Assembly (NCBI RefSeq): GCF_023015865.1 | Contig: NZ_JALKBC010000016.1 | Coordinates: 46,235-110,234 of the forward strand | DNA from: Arenibacter sp. F26102 | GTDB taxonomy: Bacteria > Bacteroidota > Bacteroidia > Flavobacteriales > Flavobacteriaceae | Length of the DNA stretch: 64,000 nucleotides | Reading direction: 5' to 3' | Part shown: positions 47,342 to 56,378 of the stretch, in pieces | How the letters are laid out: the number at the start of each line of letters is the position of its first letter | Numbering within the stretch: position 1 is the first letter of the stretch | Translations under genes and position numbers: made by a program | Notes under the pieces: generated by a model | What the model was told of the DNA's origin: nothing | Databases searched by the model: none | Seen by the model: the letters and a program-made list of their open reading frames with translations, nothing else

Positions 47342-47373
47342 AAAAACCCTAACAATATTGCTAGGGTCTTTCC
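47341..47373 (-). terminator. Terminator of the lysozyme-like gene
   Basis: ACCCTA/TAGGGT inverted repeat with a short inner CAATATTG; on the minus strand it is followed by a run of T. It may also stop the opposing methyltransferase transcript. Confidence 0.65.
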
Positions 47374-47394
47374 ATTTTCATATTTATAAACTCT

Positions 47395-48024
47395 CTATAT
47401 TCTTGGATTTCTTTTGGGCGTTACATGGGATATGTCGTAACCAGAGAATTTTCTGATGTAATACGAAACCGATGAACCAAAGTCATCATCCACATTTAAT
47501 TCCCCATAAGACCGTAAGTACTTTTTTACATTCCCCGCTCCTGCCAAATGTGCAGCAGCCAATATACCCGATTCCGTAATCTCCTGTCCATTTATTACCA
47601 CGCCAACAAAACGTTTAATATCCCTTCTCAATATCCATTTATTCCTGGAAAGGTTGGTATGAAATACCCTTTCCTGTAGAACTGGATCGTTTAGAAATAA
47701 TGTAGCATTGTAAACACCTAGCAATTCCAGTGTACCAATACCAAATTGATACTTTCCTAAATAACCCAGTGCATTGGTAATAAAATAATTTCCTTGAGAT
47801 TCCTTAAAGGCTAATGCCTCTTTAAACCCATTGTAGGATGTTCCTAAAAAGGGTGGCGCAGCCATAGTCGTTGTTAAATTAATTTTGTGTTTGGGATACA
47901 AAACTTCGGTAGGTCCGTTTACTCTAAAAGCTTCGGGAATGACCATTTTAACTGGTTTAAACCCATAACTAACAAGAATAAAAATCATGATAACGGGGAA
48001 CAAATAACTTGTCCACTTTCTCAT
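47395..48024 (-). CDS. Lysozyme-like (lytic transglycosylase-fold) secreted or anchored protein
   Basis: 209 residues with an N-terminal hydrophobic signal or anchor (YLFPVIMIFILVSYGF, about 6-21). The segment FKEALAFKESQGNYFITNALGYLGKYQFGIGTLELLG has the catalytic-Glu-plus-YQFG arrangement seen in lysozyme-like muramidases, followed by LAAAHLAGAGNVKKYLRSYG, a typical ending of that fold. It is therefore probably a peptidoglycan-cleaving enzyme, although I cannot place it in a named subfamily. It lies just downstream of the transglycosylase mltG on the same strand (gap 156 nt, with a TATCTTTG motif on the minus strand at 48080-48087). Confidence 0.75.
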   Translation of the reverse strand: MRKWTSYLFPVIMIFILVSYGFKPVKMVIPEAFRVNGPTEVLYPKHKINLTTTMAAPPFLGTSYNGFKEALAFKESQGNYFITNALGYLGKYQFGIGTLELLGVYNATLFLNDPVLQERVFHTNLSRNKWILRRDIKRFVGVVINGQEITESGILAAAHLAGAGNVKKYLRSYGELNVDDDFGSSVSYYIRKFSGYDISHVTPKRNPRI

Positions 48025-48180
48025 ATATTTGTTTTCTTAAGACTTACAACCAAAAAGGGTTTGCTTAAATTTCACTTTACAAAGATATGCCCGATTTTTA
48101 TAAACAGACCCATTTTAACGCAACTTTGTACAAAATGTTATAAATATTGGATAAATGACACACAAATAAGGACCATTGGC

Positions 48181-49224
48181 CTACCTATTGATCTTTTGAC
48201 TATTTATCCACCGGACATACTGCTCTTTATTGCGGTTATGTTGCGCCAATGTCTTCGCAAACTTGTGATAACCAAAGTTTTCCACATTGGCAACAAAGTA
48301 AAAATACCCGTGCTTTTCTGGATTTAAAACAGCATCTATGGCGGAAATATCGGGCATGGCGATAGGCCCAGGAGGCAAACCAGCAACCTTGTAAGTATTA
48401 TAGGGAGAGTCCAATTCCAAATCCTTATACAACACCCTTTTTATAACAGTGTCAAAATTACCTGTATGCCGTTTTATGGCATAGATTACAGTGGGATCTG
48501 CCTGAAGCATCATTCCTGTTCCCAATCGGTTAAGATATACCCCGGCTACCCTTGGTCTTTCATCTACCTTTGCAGTCTCCTTATGTACAATGGAGGCTAA
48601 GGTAATCACCTCAGAGGAAGTTAAGCCTAAAGATTTCGCCTTTGCTTGGCGATCATCGGTCCAGAACCTAGTATATTCCTTAAACATCCTTTCCCTAAAT
48701 CCCTCAGCGGAAGTATCCCAAAAAAACTCATAACTGTTGGGGATGTACATGGACAGTGCGGTCTTATCATTAAAACCCTTGGTACTTAAAAATTCTTGGT
48801 CCATAAAGCTTTTTGCCAAAGTTGTACTATCCGCTTCAATCTGAATAGATATCCTACCCGCCAAATCTGCCAAGGTTTCCTGATTGTTAAAAGCAACCTT
48901 GACAGGGATATTGCCACTTCGCAAGGAATTTACAATATCGTTATTGCTCATCCCCTTTTTTATGGCATATTTGCCAGCCTTTACATTGGCACTATAGCCC
49001 TTTTTATCGGCAGCGGATTCAAAAGTGTTCAAATCCTCCAAAAGAGGCTCCATAATCTCCTTTACTTGTTCAAAGTTTGAATCCGAAGGGATATAGACAT
49101 AGGCCACCTCATTGCTAAATTGGGTATTTGGAATAAAAAAGGCGCTGTAAACCATATAGGCGAAGGCACCCCCGACCAACATTCCTGCAATAACAATAAT
49201 CAGTAAAATTTTCTTTATATACAT
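48181..49224 (-). CDS. mltG: Endolytic transglycosylase MltG
   Basis: Cleaves nascent glycan strands in the periplasm and acts as a terminator of peptidoglycan synthesis. 347 residues: one N-terminal membrane helix (KILLIIVIAGMLVGGAFAYMVY), a LysM-like subdomain (about 40-110), and the YceG catalytic domain with LTSSEVITLASIVHKET (catalytic Glu), GVYLNRL, LQADPTVIYAI, SPYNTYKVAGLPPGPI and YFYFVANVENFGYHKFAKTLAQHN. Its start codon shares a base with the stop of the upstream GNAT gene. Confidence 0.95.
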   Translation of the reverse strand: MYIKKILLIIVIAGMLVGGAFAYMVYSAFFIPNTQFSNEVAYVYIPSDSNFEQVKEIMEPLLEDLNTFESAADKKGYSANVKAGKYAIKKGMSNNDIVNSLRSGNIPVKVAFNNQETLADLAGRISIQIEADSTTLAKSFMDQEFLSTKGFNDKTALSMYIPNSYEFFWDTSAEGFRERMFKEYTRFWTDDRQAKAKSLGLTSSEVITLASIVHKETAKVDERPRVAGVYLNRLGTGMMLQADPTVIYAIKRHTGNFDTVIKRVLYKDLELDSPYNTYKVAGLPPGPIAMPDISAIDAVLNPEKHGYFYFVANVENFGYHKFAKTLAQHNRNKEQYVRWINSQKINR

Positions 49225-49748
49225 TAGCTATATATCTTTTGAAACAAGATTTCATTTTTAAAAGTACCGCCGGAGTAAATCCAATCCTTTTTTATCCCAA
49301 CTTTTTCGAATCCCAGTTTAGAAAATAAATGTATACTGGGAGCATTATCCTCCAATACATTTGCGTAAATCTGTCTCATACCCAATACGGAAAAGGTATA
49401 TTTGGAAAGTATATCAATAGCTTCAGCACCAACACCTTTATTTCTTTCACCTTTGCTACTCACAATAATTCCCATACCTACCCTTAAATTCTTTGGATCA
49501 AAATCAAATAAATCAATTAAACCAAGCACAGTCCCTTCTCGATTGCAAATGCACAACCGCAATTGCTTTACCTCATAAATGTCCTTATGCACATTTTCCA
49601 GATAAAGTTTTAATACATGTTTGGAATAAGGCGTAGTGGTCCCACTTATTTCCCATATTCCAGGATCGTTCTCCAATTGATATAGAAAATCCAAATCTTC
49701 CGGCTCCAAACCTCTTAAATATATCTGTTCACCTTTAAGACTCAACAT
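49224..49748 (-). CDS. GNAT family N-acetyltransferase (RimJ/RimL type)
   Basis: 174 residues: LRGLEPEDLDFLYQLENDPGIW at the N-terminus, VGMGIIVSSKGERNKGVGAEAIDILSKY (acetyl-CoA site), and QIYANVLEDNAPSIHLFSKLGFEKVG are characteristic of RimJ/RimL-like enzymes. Acceptor unknown. Overlaps dapF by 14 nt upstream and mltG by 1 nt downstream, so all three form one transcript. Confidence 0.89.
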   Translation of the reverse strand: MLSLKGEQIYLRGLEPEDLDFLYQLENDPGIWEISGTTTPYSKHVLKLYLENVHKDIYEVKQLRLCICNREGTVLGLIDLFDFDPKNLRVGMGIIVSSKGERNKGVGAEAIDILSKYTFSVLGMRQIYANVLEDNAPSIHLFSKLGFEKVGIKKDWIYSGGTFKNEILFQKIYS

Positions 49749-50517
49749 CTATCCCTCCTTTAAAGACAAGTTGCGCAGGACCAGTCAACCATATATTGTC
49801 ATACCCATTTTCATTGTTTTGAAATTTCACTTCCAGATTGCCACCTGGAGTTACTATTTTTACAATATTACTTTTGGTTTTACCAGAATGGTTCATTGCC
49901 AGGGCAACTGCAGTAACCCCTGTTCCACAGGATAAGGTTTCATCCTCCACTCCACGTTCATAGGTCCTAACATTAAAGGTATCCTCACTGGCCTGACCCA
50001 CAAAGTTAATATTACTGCCTTGCTCGCCATATAGCCCGTAGCGCAGCTTTTCACCTTCCTTACGAACATCAAAATCTTTAAGACCCTCTACCAACTGCAC
50101 GTGGTGGGGAGAACCCGTATTTAAAAACAAGGAATTGGCTTTTTCCTTTATTTCATTTACATTCTGCATTTCCAATCCAACAATTCCATTTTCTATGGTA
50201 GCATTATGAAGTCCGTCTACCGCCATGAATGAGGTGTTTTTATCCACAATCCCCAAATAATTGGCAAAGGCTACGATGCACCTACCTCCGTTGCCACACA
50301 TGGTACTTTGCCTACCGTCTGAATTATAGTAGACCATTTTAAAATCTGTTGTCTCATCATTCTCCAATAAAATAAGTCCATCGGCCCCTATGCCAAACCT
50401 TCTATCACATAAAAATGAGACTAGTTTAACATTGTCCTTTGGAAACACATCCTGGCGATTATCGATCATCACAAAGTCATTTCCCGTACCTTGGTATTTA
50501 TAAAAATTTAATAGCAT
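49735..50517 (-). CDS. dapF: Diaminopimelate epimerase
   Basis: Converts LL- to meso-diaminopimelate for lysine and peptidoglycan. 260 residues with both catalytic Cys: MCGNGGRCIVAFA and LSCGTGVTAVALAM, plus YQGTGNDFVMID at the N-terminus. The first gene of dapF-GNAT-mltG, a grouping that fits cell-wall synthesis. Confidence 0.96.
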   Translation of the reverse strand: MLLNFYKYQGTGNDFVMIDNRQDVFPKDNVKLVSFLCDRRFGIGADGLILLENDETTDFKMVYYNSDGRQSTMCGNGGRCIVAFANYLGIVDKNTSFMAVDGLHNATIENGIVGLEMQNVNEIKEKANSLFLNTGSPHHVQLVEGLKDFDVRKEGEKLRYGLYGEQGSNINFVGQASEDTFNVRTYERGVEDETLSCGTGVTAVALAMNHSGKTKSNIVKIVTPGGNLEVKFQNNENGYDNIWLTGPAQLVFKGGIDVES

Positions 50518-50643
50518 ATCGTAATTTATACGGCAAAGATATAATTTTATTAAGGTTTATTTATCAGTTAAAAACTCGTTAAAGCCAAATAATTGCTATG
50601 GAATTATGTTAATTTTACAAGAGCAAATTAAAAAAATGTCTTT

Positions 50644-52038
50644 ATGAAGAAATTTGGAAGTTTATTATTGGTCTCTGTTTTTGCAGGTGCTATTACTTTA
50701 GGTGCTTACAAACTTTTTTTAGAGAAACCTAATTACGCAGTAATTCAGCAAGAAAACGGGGCGAAGATGATTACATCTAGCTACACTCCAACCTCTGCCA
50801 AGGGTTCAGGTATTAACGAGGTAGATTTTACCATGGCTGCGCAGAATACGGTAAATGCAGTGGTACACGTTAAAAATGTTACCGTGAGCAAAGGTCCCTC
50901 CAGCATTATGGAGTACTTCTACGGTTACAGTGGTAGTCAAACACCTCAGGTGGGTACCGGTTCTGGAGTTATCATCTCACAGGACGGCTATATTGTGACC
51001 AATAACCACGTAATCTCCAATGCCGATCAACTGCAGGTAACTTTAAATAATAATAAGACCTATAATGCGGAGCTTATAGGAACCGACCCTAATTCTGATA
51101 TTGCCCTGATAAAGATCAATGTGGATCGACAATTGCCTTATTTGGCTTTTGGAGATTCGGACAATACAAAAATAGGAGAATGGGTCCTAGCTGTTGGGAA
51201 TCCATTTAATTTAACTTCTACGGTTACAGCTGGTATCGTTAGTGCAAAAGCTAGGGCATTGGCCAGTTTAGATCAATCGTTTATACAAACTGATGCCGCA
51301 GTAAACCCGGGAAACAGTGGCGGTGCCTTGGTAAACACCAATGGTGACCTTATTGGCATCAACACTGCAATCACCTCCCAAACAGGTTCCTATGTGGGAT
51401 ATTCCTTTGCGGTACCCAGTAATATCGCTAAAAAAGTGGTGGAGGACATTATGGAATATGGCAATGTACAAAAAGGTATCTTAGGTATTAATACCGTCCC
51501 AATGAATAGTCCTTATGCCGTGGAAAATGGCATTAACGAAATTGATGGGGTTTATATAGCCGGTATTGAGGAAGACTCGGGCGCATTTGATGCCGATTTA
51601 AAAGAGGGTGATATTATAAAAAACATCGACAATGTTGAAATTCACAAATTCGCAGACCTAATAGGATATATATCTTCCAAAAGACCGGGAGACGAACTTT
51701 TGGTCACCGTATTACGTGGTGAGGAGCGCATGGAGTTCCCTGTTATGCTTAAGGAAAGGCAAACCATAATTATCCCTGTATTGGGCTTTGAGGTTAAGAA
51801 CTTGACAGAAGATGAGAAAAAAACTTTTAAGACCAAGAAAGGTGTTAAAATTATTGGAGTCCCTGAAACGTATAGAAATTATGGTTTTGAAGGAAAAGTT
51901 TTGCTTTCTTTTGGGGATGAGGAAATAAACAATATACAGGATGCCAAAAACAAGTTTGGCAAAATCTCTAGGTATGATAGAGCAAGTATTACCATGTTGA
52001 ATAAAAAAGGTGAAAAAGAGCGATTGATAATTCAATAA
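50644..52038 (+). CDS. HtrA/DegP-type periplasmic serine protease
   Basis: 464 residues with an N-terminal signal or anchor helix (FGSLLLVSVFAGAITLGAYKLF). The trypsin-like domain has the catalytic triad: His in DGYIVTNNHVIS, Asp in DPNSDIALIKI and Ser in DAAVNPGNSGGALVN. Two PDZ domains follow (about 265-365 and 370-464), with IAGIEEDSGAFDADLKEGDIIKNID in the first. It is a quality-control protease of the envelope. Followed by a perfect-palindrome terminator. Confidence 0.94.
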   Translation: MKKFGSLLLVSVFAGAITLGAYKLFLEKPNYAVIQQENGAKMITSSYTPTSAKGSGINEVDFTMAAQNTVNAVVHVKNVTVSKGPSSIMEYFYGYSGSQTPQVGTGSGVIISQDGYIVTNNHVISNADQLQVTLNNNKTYNAELIGTDPNSDIALIKINVDRQLPYLAFGDSDNTKIGEWVLAVGNPFNLTSTVTAGIVSAKARALASLDQSFIQTDAAVNPGNSGGALVNTNGDLIGINTAITSQTGSYVGYSFAVPSNIAKKVVEDIMEYGNVQKGILGINTVPMNSPYAVENGINEIDGVYIAGIEEDSGAFDADLKEGDIIKNIDNVEIHKFADLIGYISSKRPGDELLVTVLRGEERMEFPVMLKERQTIIIPVLGFEVKNLTEDEKKTFKTKKGVKIIGVPETYRNYGFEGKVLLSFGDEEINNIQDAKNKFGKISRYDRASITMLNKKGEKERLIIQ

Positions 52039-52055
52039 TACCAACAGTTTAATAG

Positions 52056-52081
52056 AGCGCCCCGATCGGGGCGCTTTTTTT
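52056..52081 (+). terminator. Rho-independent terminator of the HtrA gene
   Basis: A 20-nt perfect palindrome (AGCGCCCCGATCGGGGCGCT, 52056-52075) followed by T to 52081. Confidence 0.95.
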
Positions 52082-52153
52082 ATGCTTTTATTTTTTACGA
52101 AAACGTTTGAAATCAATAATTTTACTCTAAATCCAACAAATCCACAAAAACCT

Positions 52154-53602
52154 ATGAGCCCTACAAAATTATATGAAAAGGAATTGGCCTTCCAATCGGA
52201 CAGACGAAAGGCAACAACCGAATTCATAAAAATTGCCAGTGATTTATGGTACGACAAATCCATTGAAATAGTACTATTTAAAAATCAGGTTATTGACAAG
52301 AACGTGAGCGACATTATAAACCTGCATGAGTATGCAGGCGAATTTGTTCAAAAACCAATTTCGATTTTCGATTCAGTCGAAATATTGAGAACTATTAACG
52401 ACATACAATTACCTCCTTCCAAATTGGACATCGGAAAACTCACTTATGAATATCATTCTGAGGACAATATATATAATGATGTAAAGGAATTTGTCATCGA
52501 CAAGCTGAAAAGTGCCAATTCCAGGGAGGAAATAATACCCAAAGATGTGGTGCTATATGGTTTTGGAAGAATTGGCAGATTATTGGCACGTGAATTAATG
52601 GCGAAAACAGGCAAAGGGAATCAGTTGAGACTAAGAGCTATTGTTACACGCGGCGCCATTACGCCGGAAATTTTGGAAAAGAGAGCTAATTTATTAAGGA
52701 CCGATTCCGTTCACGGACAATTTATGGGAACTGTGGACATCGACTATAAAAACAAAGCCATGTCCATTAACGGCACTACCGTACATATAATTAATGCGGA
52801 ATGTCCGGAGGATATCGACTATACACAATACGGAATTACCAATGCCCTGATCATTGATAACACAGGAGCCTTTAGGGACAAAGAAGCCTTGAGTCGCCAT
52901 CTAAAATCCAAAGGGAGTGATCAAGTGCTTCTTACCGCCCCCGGGAAGGAAATCCCCAATGTTGTTCATGGGGTTAATCACACCGAATTTGACCCGGACA
53001 CTATAAAAATATTTTCTGCCGCCTCGTGCACCACAAATGCCATAACCCCTATATTAAAGGTAGTGGATGATTCTTTGGGAATAAAAAAAGGACACATTGA
53101 AACCATTCACGCATACACCAATGACCAAAATTTGGTAGACAATATGCACGGAAAATATAGACGAGGTAGAGCGGCTGCTCTCAATATGGTCATTACGGAA
53201 ACAGGTGCAGGAAAGGCTGTTGCCAAGGCCCTTCCCAAGTTGGCCGGCAAATTGACATCAAATGCCATTAGGGTACCAGTGCCCAATGGTTCTTTGGCGA
53301 TTTTAAATTTGGAGATAATAAACAAAACTTCAAAAGCAGCATTGAACACCATAGTTAAAAAATATGCCCTGGAAGGCGATTTGGTGGAACAAATAAAATA
53401 TTCCCTAAGCAATGAATTGGTTTCAACAGACATTGTTGGCACATCCGCACCCGCTATATATGACAGCACGGCAACCATAGTTTCGGAAGACGGAAATAAT
53501 TTAGTACTTTACATCTGGTATGATAATGAATTTGGATATTCACATCAAGTAATACGTCTTGCAAAGTACATAGCCAAAGTTCGCAGGTATACATATTACT
53601 AA
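52154..53602 (+). CDS. gap: Glyceraldehyde-3-phosphate dehydrogenase with N-terminal extension
   Basis: 482 residues from ATG 52154 (MSPTKLYEKELAFQSDRR); an ATG 24 codons upstream lies on the HtrA terminator T run and is unlikely. The first about 140 residues (helical, RRKATTEFIKIASDLWYD..., EFVQKPISIFDSVEI) are not part of the usual 335-residue enzyme. The standard GAPDH follows: VVLYGFGRIGRLLARELM (NAD site), the active Cys in SAASCTTNAITPIL, HAYTNDQNLVDNMHGKYRRGRAAALNM and WYDNEFGYSHQVIRLAKYI. The long form occurs in other Bacteroidota; it may be the anabolic or NADP-using isozyme. Confidence 0.94.
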   Translation: MSPTKLYEKELAFQSDRRKATTEFIKIASDLWYDKSIEIVLFKNQVIDKNVSDIINLHEYAGEFVQKPISIFDSVEILRTINDIQLPPSKLDIGKLTYEYHSEDNIYNDVKEFVIDKLKSANSREEIIPKDVVLYGFGRIGRLLARELMAKTGKGNQLRLRAIVTRGAITPEILEKRANLLRTDSVHGQFMGTVDIDYKNKAMSINGTTVHIINAECPEDIDYTQYGITNALIIDNTGAFRDKEALSRHLKSKGSDQVLLTAPGKEIPNVVHGVNHTEFDPDTIKIFSAASCTTNAITPILKVVDDSLGIKKGHIETIHAYTNDQNLVDNMHGKYRRGRAAALNMVITETGAGKAVAKALPKLAGKLTSNAIRVPVPNGSLAILNLEIINKTSKAALNTIVKKYALEGDLVEQIKYSLSNELVSTDIVGTSAPAIYDSTATIVSEDGNNLVLYIWYDNEFGYSHQVIRLAKYIAKVRRYTYY

Positions 53603-53747
53603 AATTTTAGGTGAACATAATAAATTGTAAAATAGTTGGTTATTCTATTAAGCCATTGCTACGTTCTAATCCATTTTTTTTTAATTATGGGAATATTGAA
53701 GTACTTTAGCCCTCTCTAAATCATTATTAACAATAAGAATTACATAA

Positions 53748-54368
53748 ATGAAAATTTCGAGAATACTCTTTATCGTAATGGCTCTATTGTCATTTAACCT
53801 ACACTTTGCACAGGAATCCGATGAGGATGATAAACTTTCCTTGGACGAAGGCCCTATTAGCTCCCAATTTGAATATATCTCCAAAAAATCCGGCAATTAT
53901 AGAGCCGACGGTGTAAGATATGAGGTTGTAAAAGAATTTAATTTGGCCAAATTAAGGCAGAACGTACTGGATTCCATTAATGCCTTCAATAAAAAGGTGA
54001 ATGAACTCAACGGTACCATTGCAGGTCATGTTGCAACAATTGAATCGCTTAATAAAAAATTGGAAGAGACCACCAATAATCTATCCTCCGTGACCGAGGA
54101 AAAAGATAGCATGTCATTCTTAGGAATTCTGGTTGCCAAAAGCACTTACAATTTTATCCTTTGGACCATAATCGCTGGCTTACTGCTGTTTCTGTTATTT
54201 TTTATATACAAATTTAGAAATAGCAATATTCTTACACAAGAAGCTAAATCAACACTTGCAGAGGTTGAAACGGAATATGAGGACCACCGAAGAAGGGCAT
54301 TGGAAAGGGAACAAAAAATTAGCAGGCAGCTTCAGGACGAAATCAATAAGCACAAAAAATCCAAATAA
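53748..54368 (+). CDS. Coiled-coil membrane protein upstream of trmD, function unknown
   Basis: 206 residues. Signal peptide (ILFIVMALLSFNLHFAQ), an acidic start (ESDEDDKLSLDEG), a coiled coil at about 65-118 (LRQNVLDSINAFNKKVNELNGTIAGH..., ESLNKKLEETTNNL), one membrane helix at about 134-156 (FILWTIIAGLLLFLLFF), and a charged C-terminal coiled coil. Proteins like this are sometimes labelled tRNA (guanine-N1)-methyltransferase in databases, apparently only because they sit beside trmD; nothing in it resembles a methyltransferase. It has its own terminator. Confidence 0.8.
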   Translation: MKISRILFIVMALLSFNLHFAQESDEDDKLSLDEGPISSQFEYISKKSGNYRADGVRYEVVKEFNLAKLRQNVLDSINAFNKKVNELNGTIAGHVATIESLNKKLEETTNNLSSVTEEKDSMSFLGILVAKSTYNFILWTIIAGLLLFLLFFIYKFRNSNILTQEAKSTLAEVETEYEDHRRRALEREQKISRQLQDEINKHKKSK

Positions 54369-54371
54369 TAT

Positions 54372-54398
54372 AAAAAGCTCCTTTTTGGGAGCTTTTTT
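54372..54398 (+). terminator. Rho-independent terminator
   Basis: GCTCC (54377-54381) pairs with GGAGC (54388-54392), flanked by A run on the left and T run on the right. It closes the coiled-coil protein gene. The rest of the spacer to trmD (54399-54716) holds no gene. Confidence 0.8.
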
Positions 54399-54667
54399 AT
54401 TAAATTAAAACAAACGAAGGGAACACCATAGACCATAACTGCACTTTGCAAAATATGCGCTAATGGGTTAATTCTACCATTTTTAATCAACAATAAAATT
54501 TAGCGTTCACTTTTTTCGCAGTTGACTATCATTATCACCCTTAACATAAAATCATAATTTGGTTGATTCATATGAATAGTGCATTCTATTATTTATAGCC
54601 CTTGACCATAGTATCCAAAAAAGGATAGGTAGGTTTTAAAAATGAATGGGATTGCGGCTAATTTTAC

Positions 54668-54675
54668 TACTTTTG
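54668..54675 (+). promoter_or_regulatory. -7 element TACTTTTG upstream of trmD
   Basis: Matches TAnnTTTG, 41 nt before the trmD start codon. I see no clear -33 element at normal spacing. Confidence 0.38.
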
Positions 54676-54716
54676 AACCCGCCCTGAAAAAGCATTAATT
54701 GTTATTGATTTTACCC

Positions 54717-55394
54717 ATGCGAATAGATATAATTACCGTATTACCAGAATTACTTAAGAGCCCATTTGAAGCGTCCATTCTAAAAAGGGCCATAGAAAAA
54801 GGCATTGTTGAAATACACATGCATAATTTGAGGGATTATACGGATAAAAGTTACAACCAGGTAGATGATTACCAATTTGGAGGTGGTGCCGGCATGGTTT
54901 TGATGATCGAGCCTATTGACAAATGTATTTCCACATTAAAAAGCCAGCGAGAATATGATGAGGTAATTTATATGACCCCGGACGGGAAAACTTTGAATCA
55001 AAAGATGGCCAATGGGCTGTCTTTGTTAAATAATGTCATTATTCTTTGTGGCCATTACAAGGGAGTGGACCAGCGGGTAAGGGATTTGTTTATTACCAAG
55101 GAAATATCTATTGGCGATTACGTTTTGTCTGGGGGCGAATTGGGTGCAGCAGTATTATGCGATACGGTTATACGACTAATCCCGGGAGTGTTGAACAACG
55201 AAACCTCTGCCCTAACGGACACATTTCAGGATAATTTGCTTGCCCCACCGGTATACACCAGACCTGCTGAATACAAAGGCAATAAAGTCCCCGATATACT
55301 ATTGAGCGGAAACTTTCCAAAGATAGAGAAGTGGCGTGAAGACGAGGCATACAAAAGAACGGAGAAGCTTCGTCCCGATCTGCTAAATGAATAG
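54717..55394 (+). CDS. trmD: tRNA (guanine(37)-N1)-methyltransferase TrmD
   Basis: Methylates N1 of G37 in tRNAs to prevent frameshifting. 225 residues from ATG 54717 ([25 protein letters not shown]). The trefoil-knot SAM site is present: [29 protein letters not shown] and [21 protein letters not shown], and the C-terminal ends [29 protein letters not shown]. Upstream of rplS, as in many bacteria, with a separate rplS promoter between them. Confidence 0.96.
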   Translation: MRIDIITVLPELLKSPFEASILKRAIEKGIVEIHMHNLRDYTDKSYNQVDDYQFGGGAGMVLMIEPIDKCISTLKSQREYDEVIYMTPDGKTLNQKMANGLSLLNNVIILCGHYKGVDQRVRDLFITKEISIGDYVLSGGELGAAVLCDTVIRLIPGVLNNETSALTDTFQDNLLAPPVYTRPAEYKGNKVPDILLSGNFPKIEKWREDEAYKRTEKLRPDLLNE

Positions 55395-55543
55395 TTGTTC
55401 CACTAAAATTATTGACCAAAATAATATAAAGGCTTTATTGATAAACGTTTAAAAAAAATTTGATCCCCGCAGACGGTGATAAATAAACAAAAAAAGAGCT
55501 GACTATTTTTGTTGGATATTAAACATAAAAATCACATAATCAC

Positions 55544-55573
55544 TTGTGGATTAATAATAATGTATTATTTTTG
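55544..55573 (+). promoter_or_regulatory. Promoter of rplS
   Basis: TTG (55544-55546), 19-nt spacer, TATTTTTG (55566-55573) fits the Bacteroidota consensus. It leaves an untranslated leader of about 60 nt before the rplS start. Confidence 0.55.
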
Positions 55574-55640
55574 CACTCCATTAAATCAACCTCTGACGAT
55601 AATCGTGAAAGTTGGTCTAAGTAAACAATAATTAAATACA

Positions 55641-55991
55641 ATGGAAGAGTTATTAAAATTTGTAGAAAACGAATTTATTCCGAAAAAAGATTTTCCAAAA
55701 TTTTCAGCAGGAGACACTATAACGGTGTACTATGAAATTAAGGAAGGTGAAAAAACAAGAACACAGTTTTTTAAAGGTGTTGTTATTCAAAGAAGAGGAA
55801 CAGGTGCAACAGAAACTTTTACAATACGTAAAATGTCCGGTACCGTTGGTGTAGAGCGTATATTCCCAATTAATATGCCTGCTTTGCAAAAGATAGAGGT
55901 CAACAAAAAAGGTAAAGTACGTAGATCACGTATTTTCTACTTTAGAGGTCTTACTGGTAAAAAAGCTAGAATTAAAGAGGTTCGCTCTTAA
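55641..55991 (+). CDS. rplS: 50S ribosomal protein L19
   Basis: 116 residues, normal length. Contains FSAGDTITVYYEIKEGEKTRTQFFKGVVIQRRGTG and FTIRKMSGTVGVERIFPINMP, the L19 signature, with a basic C-terminus. Its own promoter and terminator flank it, so it can be expressed independently of trmD. Confidence 0.97.
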   Translation: MEELLKFVENEFIPKKDFPKFSAGDTITVYYEIKEGEKTRTQFFKGVVIQRRGTGATETFTIRKMSGTVGVERIFPINMPALQKIEVNKKGKVRRSRIFYFRGLTGKKARIKEVRS

Positions 55992-56009
55992 AAAGCATAC
56001 TGAATATAG

Positions 56010-56046
56010 AAAAAGCACCCTTGCCTTTGGCCATAGGGTGCTTTTT
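56010..56046 (+). terminator. Rho-independent terminator of rplS
   Basis: AAAAAGCACCC (56010-56020) pairs with GGGTGCTTTTT (56036-56046), 15-nt loop, 18 nt after the stop. Confidence 0.9.
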
Positions 56047-56364
56047 CATTTATAAACAATTGTTCAAAACAAAAGTTCACAAGGTGTTGATAATAAATTT
56101 CTTACAAAACTTGCTTATTAATTAAAATTTTTCTATTTTTAAGATGTGGCTGGTAATTCGTTACACGGATTAATGAATGTCACATAAAGTTTACGTTCTT
56201 TATCTCATTGTTATTAGTCCTTTTATAGTGTTTAACATTATAAACTGCAATCAAACCATTTATTTGCTTCAGTAAGTCAATGGGATTGTAAATATTTTGA
56301 TATTGCTAATGTAAGATCTAGGTTGTACGTTAAGAATACCAAATATTTAAACATTGAGGAGAAA

Positions 56365-56372
56365 TATCTTTG
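56365..56372 (+). promoter_or_regulatory. -7 element TATCTTTG within the rplS-icd gap
   Basis: Perfect match to TAnnTTTG in a region with no gene, 118 nt upstream of an orphan terminator. No clear -33 TTTG at 17-23 nt spacing. Confidence 0.35.
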
Positions 56373-56378
56373 TTACTT

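Noticed and set aside
53599..53610. CTAAAATTTTAG palindrome at the end of gap
   Set aside because: A pure A/T core with no loop or T tail; too weak to call a terminator.
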